Positions 15,914-23,871 of a stretch of DNA of 64,000 bases are shown here, one piece after another. The position numbers and the translations under genes were made by a program. The notes under the pieces are model-generated. The model made no database searches. It was given only the letters and a program-made list of their open reading frames with translations, and was not told the origin of the DNA. Position 1 is the stretch's first letter, and each line of letters starts with the position of its first letter. Source of the stretch: Rhodoligotrophos appendicifer (GTDB taxonomy: Bacteria > Pseudomonadota > Alphaproteobacteria > Rhizobiales > Im1); NCBI RefSeq assembly GCF_007474605.1, contig NZ_VHKL01000009.1:1-64000 (forward strand), written 5' to 3'.

Positions 15914-16966
15914 ATGAGCACTATACAGTTGGTCGATGTTGAGAAGACTTATGGCAGCTTCGTTGCCTGTGCGAATATCGACCTGTCCGTCCGCGAAGGC
16001 GAATTCGTCACGATTCTTGGCCCCAGCGGTTCCGGCAAGACCACCCTGCTAACCTTGATTGCCGGTTTGTCCGCGCCCACGTCGGGGCAAATCTTGATTG
16101 GTGGCCGCGACGTGACATTCGAGCCATCCGGCAAGCGCAATGTCGGGCTGGTGTTCCAGAACTACGCCCTCTTCCCGCATCTGAGCGTCTACGACAACAT
16201 TGCGTTTCCCCTGACGGTGCGAAGGTTGAGCACCGAGGACACCAGACTCCGTGTCACAGAGGCCCTCGAAAAAGTGCGGCTCACCGGCTTCGAAAAGCGC
16301 CGCCCGGCGCAACTCTCCGGCGGTCAGCAACAGCGCGTGGCCCTCGCCCGAGCTTTCGTTTTCCAACCCTCAATTCTGCTGCTCGACGAACCCTTGGGGG
16401 CGCTGGACCGCAAGCTGCGCGAGCAGGTGCAGGTGGAACTTCGACAGCTGCAGAAGTCCCTGGGGATTACCACCGTGCTCGTCACTCACGACCAGGAGGA
16501 GGCGTTGTCGCTCTCGGATCGGCTGATCGTCCTCGACCAAGGTCACATCCAGCAGATCGGCACACCGGAGGACGCGTATCTGCGCCCCGCCAACCTCTTC
16601 GTTGCCGACTTCCTCGGGACCGCCAATGTCTTCCAGGGAGAGGTCCAGAGCCGGGGCGATCAACACCGGCTGCAGGTTTCGGACGGCATTTCCGTCTCCT
16701 GCCCACCGCCAACCCGCCAATCACGCGATGCACGTCTGATCGTTCGGCCGGAAAACATAGTGCTTAAGGCCGGTGGAGACCATGAGGCTCTCCGTGCCAC
16801 CGTGATCGACGTCATCTATCTTGGGCAGTCGGTGCGCTACCAGCTGGATGGCGTCCATGGAGCGCCTCTGGTCGCCATCGTGCCGGGCAACCAGGCGCGC
16901 TTCTCCCCCGGTGAGGCCGTCAGCCTCGACTGGCGACCCGAGGACTCCTGGTTCGTCCCCGGCTGA
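15914..16966 (+). CDS. ABC transporter ATP-binding protein (PotA-like)
   Basis: A 350-aa ATPase with Walker A GPSGSGKTT, Q-loop FQNYALFPHLSV, signature LSGGQQQR, Walker B ILLLDEPLGALD, H-loop LVTHDQEEA, and a C-terminal TOBE regulatory domain (from about residue 240, LIVRPENIVL). It energises the importer whose membrane and binding subunits are encoded divergently. 15914 (MSTIQLVDVEKTYGSF) is the normal family start, and an ATG at 15890 is in frame. Confidence 0.92.
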   Translation: MSTIQLVDVEKTYGSFVACANIDLSVREGEFVTILGPSGSGKTTLLTLIAGLSAPTSGQILIGGRDVTFEPSGKRNVGLVFQNYALFPHLSVYDNIAFPLTVRRLSTEDTRLRVTEALEKVRLTGFEKRRPAQLSGGQQQRVALARAFVFQPSILLLDEPLGALDRKLREQVQVELRQLQKSLGITTVLVTHDQEEALSLSDRLIVLDQGHIQQIGTPEDAYLRPANLFVADFLGTANVFQGEVQSRGDQHRLQVSDGISVSCPPPTRQSRDARLIVRPENIVLKAGGDHEALRATVIDVIYLGQSVRYQLDGVHGAPLVAIVPGNQARFSPGEAVSLDWRPEDSWFVPG

Positions 16967-16984
16967 ATTCGCTCACCGGCAAAG

Positions 16985-17003
16985 GGCGGAGATAGAGTCC
17001 GCC
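16985..17003. terminator. hairpin between convergent genes
   Basis: GGCGGA-gatagag-TCCGCC, 6 bp, lies between the stop codons of the plus-strand ATPase and the minus-strand aminotransferase. It is a weak terminator candidate without a U-tract. Confidence 0.35.
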
Positions 17004-17022
17004 ACCTCACCACTCTGACCGT

Positions 17023-18411
17023 TCAGCGCCATTGCCGCGTGATCTCAGCATAATCCCCGATCGTCTTCTCGATCAGCGACAGGATTTCCGATAGCTCGTC
17101 ATCCGTCGCCGTCAGCGGCGGGGCGACCATGACCCAGTCGCCATTTCTTCCCCAGGCCGTCCGACGCGTGTAGAGCAGCAGACCGTTTCGCTGCGCGACC
17201 TCGCAGAACCGCACTGCTGCATTGTGCTCAACAGCAAAGGAGGTCTTGTTCTCCTTGTCGACGACAAGTTCGATCGCCAGCAGAAAGCCCATGCCCCGAA
17301 CGTCACCGATCATCGAACTGGCGGCGGCGATAGCCTCAAGGCGCTGTCGGAAGCCGGGGCTGGTCTCATTCACCCTCTCCATCAGGCCGCGATCGACAAC
17401 TTCGTTCACAACCGCCAAGGCGATCGCGCAGGAGAATGGATTGGCCGCAGCCGTATGGCCATGCATGAAGCCACCGGCCTGGGTGACCGTGCGCACGATA
17501 TGCGCCGGCGCCAGCACGGCGCCGAAGGGCGTATAACCGGCAGCGAGACCTTTCGCCAGGGTTACGAGGTCGGGTCGGCAGTCGGGCCAGTGATCGGCGG
17601 CCAGGAAGGTCCCGGTCCGGCCCGCGCCGGCCATGACTTCGTCGAAGATGATCAAGACGCCATATTTCGTGCAGATCTCGCGCACCCGCCGGAAATAGGT
17701 GTCATGTGGCACGAGAGCACCCGTGGCTACGCCGCCAACGGGCTCCATGATGAAGGCGAGGACAGTGTCTGCACCCTCGCGACGGATGCAGTCCTCGAGC
17801 GCGTCGGCGCACGAATTGGCGTAGGATTCGACCGTGTGGTTTCCCGGTAGCCGATAGGTGGACGGCGAAGGGACCTTCGGCATGGAGACGACCAGTGGAC
17901 CGAAGATCTCTTTTGCCGCGGGGTCGCCGCTGACAGCCAGGGTGCCGGCGGTCGGCCCATGATAGCTCTGCTCAAGACCTACGACCTTCCAGCGCGAGGC
18001 TTCGCCCCTGGCGACAGCGAATTGGCGCGCGAGCTTGATGGCGCCCTCATTCGCCTCGGCGCCGCCGGAGACGAAGAAGGCCCGGTCGAAGCCCGAGCCA
18101 GCAAGTTTGGCGACAAGATTGGAAAGCTCTTCGTCCGCCTCGTTCTCGAACACGGTGCGGTTGGCGAAGGTAACCCGGTCCGCCTGGGCCTTGATCGCGG
18201 CGAGGACCGCTGGATTGCCATGGCCGATATTCGTGGCGACCGGCCCGCATGACCCGTCAATATAGCGCCGCCCTTCGGTGTCCCACATGTAGCTGCCCTC
18301 AGCTCGGGCGATGCGGGGAAGGCGAGGCAGGTCCTCGGGGCGATAGAACATTTGAACCGGGCCGCCGCGCTCGGGATAAAGCGAAGCGACATCACGCAAA
18401 TTGACGTTCAC
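17023..18411 (-). CDS. class III (omega-type) PLP aminotransferase
   Basis: A 462-aa fold-type I aminotransferase: substrate segment MWDTEGRRYIDGSCG, PLP-phosphate loop SGGAEANEGAIKLAR, IIFDEVMAGAGRTG (Asp for the pyridine nitrogen) and the Schiff-base lysine in LVTLAKGLAAGYTPFGAV. It transfers amino groups from terminal or beta-amino positions. The GTG at 18411 is preferred because GGAG lies 5 nt upstream. The frame runs 40 codons further without family similarity. Convergent with the ABC ATPase, it probably catabolises the imported amine. Confidence 0.88.
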   Translation of the reverse strand: MNVNLRDVASLYPERGGPVQMFYRPEDLPRLPRIARAEGSYMWDTEGRRYIDGSCGPVATNIGHGNPAVLAAIKAQADRVTFANRTVFENEADEELSNLVAKLAGSGFDRAFFVSGGAEANEGAIKLARQFAVARGEASRWKVVGLEQSYHGPTAGTLAVSGDPAAKEIFGPLVVSMPKVPSPSTYRLPGNHTVESYANSCADALEDCIRREGADTVLAFIMEPVGGVATGALVPHDTYFRRVREICTKYGVLIIFDEVMAGAGRTGTFLAADHWPDCRPDLVTLAKGLAAGYTPFGAVLAPAHIVRTVTQAGGFMHGHTAAANPFSCAIALAVVNEVVDRGLMERVNETSPGFRQRLEAIAAASSMIGDVRGMGFLLAIELVVDKENKTSFAVEHNAAVRFCEVAQRNGLLLYTRRTAWGRNGDWVMVAPPLTATDDELSEILSLIEKTIGDYAEITRQWR

Positions 18412-18722
18412 GGGAACTCCAATCCTTTCTGGCTTGAGGACCTTGATGTTGCCTGAGTTTGATCTTCGCAGCGCCGCCCCAAACTGGTGAACGCGAAATT
18501 CAACGTTCATCTGGAAGCCGTTCGAAACCAAATAGCCAGAGACAACTTAGACTGGGTCTCCAACGAAAGTCCAAGGGGAAGCAAAAAATTGGAGAATCAG
18601 CAGATGTGCGGGAACGGTCGCCATGGCGTCTACTCAAACCAAACAGCCTCTGGCAGATCCAGATAGGTTCATGCCCTCACCGGAGCCCCAAACACCAGGC
18701 GAGTAGTTGTTCGCGCCCGCCT
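18412..18722. other. 311-nt stretch without a recognisable gene
   Basis: It separates the aminotransferase start from the 3' end of the large peptidase-like gene. Open frames here have no features of real proteins. I saw no clear terminator or operator. It should contain the promoter of the aminotransferase. Confidence 0.4.
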
Positions 18723-21476
18723 TCAGCCGTCCAGCCTGATCGTGGCACTTTCACAGTCGCCATAGAATTCCTCTGGCACATAATAAGCTTGGACAGTCCC
18801 CGCTCTGAGCGACCTGAGTGCGGCAGGCATGTTTGCTGAGAACCACCCATCGCCGCTGAGAGGGACGCTTTGCTCAATGGTTCTCAGGTCCCTGTTCCGG
18901 GACCGGGTACGGTACGTCAAAATGATGCTGCCGGTGGGAACCGGCTCTGGCATCCGCGAGCCGGTGTCTTCCACGACGCGCCCCACGACCGTCCTGCCCT
19001 TCACGTAGAATGAATCGATCCGGGTCTTCGTCCCAGTGGCCACTTCGATCTCGACACCGGACAACACTCGCTGTGTGTCGGCAAAATCGTCTCGGGGGTC
19101 ATCGATGAAGGCGCAGACGCTCAGCTTGTTTGGCACTGGCTCAAACTTCGCTCGGACTTCTCGCCGCTTGATGTAGTCTTCGCGCTCCGACTGCATTGCG
19201 GGAAGCGTCGTGTGGGCGTCGATCCGCAAGACGACATTTCCCACCAGGGTTGGATCGAATTCGCTCATGACCTTGACCTGCCGCACTTCCCCAGGCAGCA
19301 GGCGCAGGCTCGTGTGCTCCACATAGGTTCGGTAGAGCGGGTTCGTCTGACCGTGGCGAATGTGCACTCTAGTCGGCTTGTCAAAGGGGTTGCCCACGAC
19401 CACTTGAGCGATCTCGCGCGACGCTGGAGATGACGATCTGGAGATGAAGCGCGTGTAATTGCTTTGCGCTTCGTTGTTGAAGATCGAGGTTTCCTTGATT
19501 GGATGTGGGCCCGACGTCTCGTATTCTATGATCCTGGCGACGAGGCAGTAGTGACCGCCAATCGGCGGAAACCAGTTCGTCGTGAACTTGACGTATTGCC
19601 CCGGCAAAATGTCTTTCACATTGTCATCTGATGGCAACGGGATGAGGGGGGCGTCGGGAATGTTGATCAAGCCCCCCATGTTGAAAATGCGCTGGAAGAA
19701 TTCCACCCGAACATTTTTGGCTTCGAGCGTTCCGAGGTTTTTCACGTAAGCCTCGACAGTATTCGCATGCCCCTCCCACGGCGTATTGTGCCAGTAAGGA
19801 TCTTGGCTGGAGCGAGCGTTCCGCACGAAAATATCCGGGCTTTGCCAGGGCCTGTCGGGACCTGCCGGCCAAGGTCTTATGGCCGGGTCGGGTCGGCTGC
19901 GCACACCATACTCGATGATGACCTTGCCACCGTCGGCGGTGAGCGGTCCCGCGGTCACCTTGAAGTCCACCGGAAAGGTTGGATCAGTCGGATCGGTCTC
20001 CCAGTAGTTCTTTCCCTCCGTCAGCACGCTGCCGTCCCGGTCCGCGTCGTTCTTGACCAAGAGGAGGAAAGGACGCGACTGGCTGTTGGCGTCGGTCAGA
20101 AGCAGGGCATTGTTTGTCGGGAGCCGCTGATCTCCGACGTGATCGGGCTGCGCCGAGCGATATTCGATGTAATAATTCCAGCCGGCGGCGATGCGCACCT
20201 CAATGCCAACATATCGGCCTTGCGGCGGTTGCCCGCGCTCGATCGGCGACAGAGAGATTTCCTCGCGGATCAGACCAGTGTCGTTATAGTCGAAATTGTA
20301 GGTCTTGACCCATTCAGGCTGAACCCAACCCAGCATGAGCCGATGCACCAAGGAGAGATGCGGGAGTTCGACGTCCCATACCATAGGATCCCAATAGCGC
20401 GCGTTTCGGCCTGTGTTCGGAAAATACTGGTCGTCCAAATAGATTGTGTGGAATAGCTCGTGCGCCATCGTCGAGTGGATCGTACGACCCTCCCTGAACT
20501 CTTGCCCCCAGCACCGGCTTGTCGCGACAAGGCCCTTATTGAGAAGGTGGGGGCCATAACTCGCCTGCGGCCAGACATCGTTCACAGCGCCCGAGGCTTC
20601 GGTCCAGCGCTCTTGCACGAAGATTACGGTGGTAAATGGCGAAAGATCAATGCCGCCGCCCGGCGTGTCAGGGTTCATGGACTGGCTTAACAACGGCCCC
20701 CAATTGGGAATTTTCCACATGAGGAATTGATCATTGTCAAACTTGGAACCGACAAGACTAGACTCGAGTATATCCTTGAAATTATTGCTCAGGTGCACGG
20801 GGCCGAAGGGCTGTGCGGAGATGTCGTACTTGTTGTAGGACATCTCACGCAGATAGGAGCGCGTACTGACCGTCTTGCCCTCGTGTTGTACGCCATGGAT
20901 CACCTCGTTCATCCAGCGGTCGCGTATGACCGCAAACTCGGCAGCATCTTCCGGATATCGCGCATCTGCGGTGTCGACGAAGACAACTGCAATGTTCAGG
21001 CGCTGCGGGGCTGGGCGCACATTAGCGTTCGCCACCTCGCCAGAGTCGTCGCCCCAAGCCAGCAAGGGTGTGGGCAGGTCGAATGCGCCAGCGAATGTCA
21101 GCGGCGGTCCGTGCTCGCCCGCCCAGTCTATGGTGATCTCAAACGGGACCTCGGCGAGCACGATGTTCGATGTACGCTCCACCGCCTGCAGCGTGTAGTG
21201 CCCGGCGCGATCGCCGGCACAGAACATGATGTCGGGCTTGGCCGGATCGAATTCGGCATCGCGACAATAGGATACGATCCCGGCATGCGGGCCTGCCGGC
21301 ACAACGAAGTCGAGATCGTCAATCGAGATATTCTTCAGCGTCAGAGGGAGTTTGGCATAGCTCCAGACGAACAAGGGTCCAGGGAACTGGACCTCGACGC
21401 TCTTGCGCCTCAAAGGGCGCGGCCACTTCGACCGGTCGATCAGGCGCGGTACCAAGGCAGGTCTCGAGGCGTTCAT
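18723..21476 (-). CDS. large M6-like zinc metallopeptidase-related protein
   Basis: A 917-aa protein. From the centre it carries STMAHELFHTIYLDDQYF (HExxH, about residues 339-343) followed by YWDPMVWDVELPHLSLVHRL and MLGWVQPEW. That is the order HExxH...D..Y...WD.M......GW seen in immune-inhibitor-A/M6 peptidases. The N-terminal ~120 residues look like a beta-sandwich. The C-terminal third has CARDB/Ig-like segments (NTVEAYVKNLGTLEAKNVRV). No signal peptide or membrane anchor is visible, which is odd for the family. Start 21476 follows GGGGAG. It stands alone. Its substrate and secretion route are unknown. Confidence 0.65.
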   Translation of the reverse strand: MNASRPALVPRLIDRSKWPRPLRRKSVEVQFPGPLFVWSYAKLPLTLKNISIDDLDFVVPAGPHAGIVSYCRDAEFDPAKPDIMFCAGDRAGHYTLQAVERTSNIVLAEVPFEITIDWAGEHGPPLTFAGAFDLPTPLLAWGDDSGEVANANVRPAPQRLNIAVVFVDTADARYPEDAAEFAVIRDRWMNEVIHGVQHEGKTVSTRSYLREMSYNKYDISAQPFGPVHLSNNFKDILESSLVGSKFDNDQFLMWKIPNWGPLLSQSMNPDTPGGGIDLSPFTTVIFVQERWTEASGAVNDVWPQASYGPHLLNKGLVATSRCWGQEFREGRTIHSTMAHELFHTIYLDDQYFPNTGRNARYWDPMVWDVELPHLSLVHRLMLGWVQPEWVKTYNFDYNDTGLIREEISLSPIERGQPPQGRYVGIEVRIAAGWNYYIEYRSAQPDHVGDQRLPTNNALLLTDANSQSRPFLLLVKNDADRDGSVLTEGKNYWETDPTDPTFPVDFKVTAGPLTADGGKVIIEYGVRSRPDPAIRPWPAGPDRPWQSPDIFVRNARSSQDPYWHNTPWEGHANTVEAYVKNLGTLEAKNVRVEFFQRIFNMGGLINIPDAPLIPLPSDDNVKDILPGQYVKFTTNWFPPIGGHYCLVARIIEYETSGPHPIKETSIFNNEAQSNYTRFISRSSSPASREIAQVVVGNPFDKPTRVHIRHGQTNPLYRTYVEHTSLRLLPGEVRQVKVMSEFDPTLVGNVVLRIDAHTTLPAMQSEREDYIKRREVRAKFEPVPNKLSVCAFIDDPRDDFADTQRVLSGVEIEVATGTKTRIDSFYVKGRTVVGRVVEDTGSRMPEPVPTGSIILTYRTRSRNRDLRTIEQSVPLSGDGWFSANMPAALRSLRAGTVQAYYVPEEFYGDCESATIRLDG

Positions 21477-21506
21477 AGCCGATAGTCTCCCCGTCATGCG
21501 GCGCCG

Positions 21507-21740
21507 TCAATCGAATGTGCTCATTCAGCAGCGGGCAGCGCGAGCGTGGCGGATGAAACGGATGTCGCCGCCCGGATTCGTTTCGACTGCACGCCGATCG
21601 GTGAATTTCTTGGCATTCCTGTGGGCGGAAGGCGCATCGTCTTCCATGAGCACGCCTTCTACACCCTGAGGAAGGGCAAGATCGCGGCGGTGTTCTCCGT
21701 AATCGATAAGGCTGCAATTGAAGCTCAGGTGCTGCTTTGA
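21507..21740 (+). pseudogene. C-terminal remnant of a SnoaL-like/ester cyclase protein
   Basis: The frame encodes VAARIRFDCTPIGEFLGIPV, then GGRRIVFHEHAFYTLRKGKI and VFSVIDKAAIEAQ, which matches the second half of SnoaL-like polyketide cyclase/ester cyclase proteins (pattern F.GTH.GEF.GIP..GR.V....G...FR.GKI....V.D). About the first half is missing. The fragment begins where the large minus-strand gene starts. There is no ribosome site. A minus-strand frame of 72 codons over the same DNA lacks family features. Confidence 0.55.
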
Positions 21741-21800
21741 CATGGCGACACCTTCGGCGGCTAGCCAGTTACGGGCTCGGGGGCGCCTCCAGAGAGGTTG

Positions 21801-22916
21801 CTAGGCCCGCAATCCGGTGTCGCGCAGAATGGGAAGGAGCTTATTCTCGTAGACTTCCAAGCCCCTCTTGAAATCAACCCATGTGACGGTCACACCGTCC
21901 AGTCCCGTCGCAGCCAGCCGCTGGAAGCCTTCGACCACTTGCGTGGGGTTGCCGATCAGGGGAACGGCGCCATAGCCGGCGATATACTGCCGTGCCACGC
22001 TGCTGGCCTTGTAGTTCACGCTCTGCGAATTGCGGTCCAAGGTGCCGAGGATGCGCGCCACTGTCTCCCAGTCGCCCTTCTCGGTGACGCAATATTCGAA
22101 ATAATCCCGGGCCTCCTGCTCGGTGTCGGCGCAGGCGATGGTGGCCATTGTCATCACCTTGACCTCGCGGCCGTATTTCTCCCGAGCCGTCGACTTGATC
22201 TCCGAAACGGTCTGCGCGGCCTTCTCGAAATCGTCAAACATGATGAAGATCAGATCCGTGTGGCGTGCGGCAAAGTCACGGCCCGCGGGGCTGGAGCCGG
22301 CGCTCATGAGCACCGGGTAAGGGCGTTGCAACGGCTTGGGCTCGCTCTGCGCTCCAGGGACCTGGAAAAACTCGCCGTTGAAGTCGAACTCAGTCTCAGC
22401 CCAGATCCGCTTGACCAGCCTCATCCATTCATCCGAAAGGGCATAGCGGCGAGAATGATCCCCAACCGTGGTTCCGAAGAGCTCGATCTCCTTGTCGTGC
22501 CATCCGGCAACAACGTTGAGCCCGAAACGACCATTGGAGATGTGGTCGATGGTTGCGACTTCCTTCGCCAGCCGCACCGGATGGATGGTCGGCACGTGCA
22601 CGGTGGCGAAGACTTGGATGGACTTCGTGATCGCAGCGATGCCCGCAGCCCAGCTCAAGGTCTCGAATGACCGGCCGTTTTGATTGTTGACACCGCCGAA
22701 CCCCTTCCAGCGGGACACGGGGATCACGGCGTCGAAATTGAGACGCTCTGCCGTCTGCGCAATATGAACCGTCTCCGGCCAAGTGACCTCGATCGTGCCC
22801 TCTGCGGACGTCAGGGAGGTGGCGCGGCTGACATTGAAGGCGAAGACCGCAAGCTTGAAGGCGTTCTCGGTCCCCAGCAGCTTGGCGTTCGGCCGGTACT
22901 CCTCGACTTCAGACAT
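21801..22916 (-). CDS. LLM-class flavin-dependent monooxygenase (RutA-like)
   Basis: A 371-aa TIM-barrel group C flavin monooxygenase of the luciferase-like family. Recognised by RFGLNVVAGWHDKEIELFG, DEWMRLVKRIWAETEFDFNGEFF and VLMSAGSSPAGRDFAARHTD, as in RutA and alkanesulfonate or N-O/C-S cleaving enzymes. It needs reduced FMN from a separate reductase, not seen in this window. Start 22916 follows GAGAGGGG. A good promoter (TTTACA-16-TATACT on the minus strand) lies at 22953-22980 with GntR-type sites directly upstream. It is the last gene on the minus strand of the catabolic locus. Confidence 0.88.
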   Translation of the reverse strand: MSEVEEYRPNAKLLGTENAFKLAVFAFNVSRATSLTSAEGTIEVTWPETVHIAQTAERLNFDAVIPVSRWKGFGGVNNQNGRSFETLSWAAGIAAITKSIQVFATVHVPTIHPVRLAKEVATIDHISNGRFGLNVVAGWHDKEIELFGTTVGDHSRRYALSDEWMRLVKRIWAETEFDFNGEFFQVPGAQSEPKPLQRPYPVLMSAGSSPAGRDFAARHTDLIFIMFDDFEKAAQTVSEIKSTAREKYGREVKVMTMATIACADTEQEARDYFEYCVTEKGDWETVARILGTLDRNSQSVNYKASSVARQYIAGYGAVPLIGNPTQVVEGFQRLAATGLDGVTVTWVDFKRGLEVYENKLLPILRDTGLRA

Positions 22917-22952
22917 GACAGTCCCCTCTCCCATTGGCGGATCGCAAGGGAG

Positions 22953-23008
22953 AGTATAGGCAAGCTTTGATCTCTGTAAACAATTGTAAGACGTATTCTA
23001 TCATACAA
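22953..23008 (-). promoter_or_regulatory. promoter of the LLM gene with two GntR-type sites
   Basis: On the minus strand, -35 TTTACA (complement 22975-22980), a 16-nt spacer and -10 TATACT (22953-22958). Just upstream lie TTGTAAGACGT (plus strand 22984-22994) and the shared locus motif TTGTATGATAG (minus strand, 22998-23008), the latter overlapping the gntR stop codon. Both resemble the FadR/FCD consensus TnGTnnnACnA. Confidence 0.55.
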
Positions 23009-23798
23009 TCCGTCGGGAGGGCGCCTTCTTCCTCTCCGCGCTCGGCACGGCCTTTTTCGCAGGCTTACTGGGCTTTGCGCCAGGCGTTGCCAAAGGGGCC
23101 GGCTTTTTCACGGGTCGCCGGAGATGAGCCAGAGCTGCCGCACAGGCGCGTTGTACATGGACCTCGCAAAGGGTCTGCGCGCCGTCCGGATCACGACGCG
23201 CGATGGCATCGACCATCAGCTCGATCTCCCCGATGCTCCGCAGGCCGCGGCCCGGCTGAGCCATCGACTGGAAGCGCAGCAACACGACGCGCGCCTGCAG
23301 CGATTTCGTCAGGCTGGCAACGATGTCGTTGCCGCATCCTTCCAAAAAGATCCGATAGAATTCGGTGGTTGCAAGGGAGATTTCACCGGGGTCTCCCTCG
23401 CTCTCGACAACGGATTTCAGCCGTTGGAACGCACGCTGCAGTTGCGCGACATCATCGTCGCTGGCGCGCACGGCGAAGAGGCGGCCAGCAAGTCCCTCCA
23501 AGGCGGCCCGCACCTCATAAATCTTGGAGGCCTCGTCCACCGACACCGTCGCCACGATGGGGCCGCGATGCGGAACGACCGTGACCAGCCCCTCGCTCTC
23601 CAGATGGCGCAGGGCCTCGCGAATGCTGGTCCTGCTGACCCCCGTGATTTCGCAGAGATGCCGTTCGATGAGCCGGTCTCCCGGCCGGAACTGGAATTCA
23701 AGGATCGCCTTTCGCAAGACCTCGACGACCTGCTGACGCAAGGTCGTGCGGGGTTGTGCGATGCGCAAGCCTTCGAAGCTACCAGTCGGAGTGCTCAT
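23001..23798 (-). CDS. GntR-family regulator, FCD (FadR-like) type, with basic tail
   Basis: A 265-aa regulator: winged helix (residues ~15-80; GDRLIERHLCEITGVSRTSI, HLESEGLVTVVPHRG) and an all-helical FCD ligand domain (~85-225; YEVRAALEGLAGRLF, EFYRIFLEGCGNDIV, metal-type His in CEVHVQRAC). The last ~38 residues are a Lys/Pro/Ala tail (KPAKKAVPSAERKKAPSRR) resembling histone H1-like DNA-binding tails and unusual for the family. It lies between the GMC oxidoreductase and LLM genes. Three similar operators in the surrounding locus suggest it governs the whole cluster. Confidence 0.9.
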   Translation of the reverse strand: MSTPTGSFEGLRIAQPRTTLRQQVVEVLRKAILEFQFRPGDRLIERHLCEITGVSRTSIREALRHLESEGLVTVVPHRGPIVATVSVDEASKIYEVRAALEGLAGRLFAVRASDDDVAQLQRAFQRLKSVVESEGDPGEISLATTEFYRIFLEGCGNDIVASLTKSLQARVVLLRFQSMAQPGRGLRSIGEIELMVDAIARRDPDGAQTLCEVHVQRACAAALAHLRRPVKKPAPLATPGAKPSKPAKKAVPSAERKKAPSRRIV

Positions 23799-23871
23799 TC
23801 CACGCGTCTTTCCTTAAGGAAGCGGCTCAGGCGTTGCACAAGGCTCTACCTCATCGTGCAATCTCCGCCAA

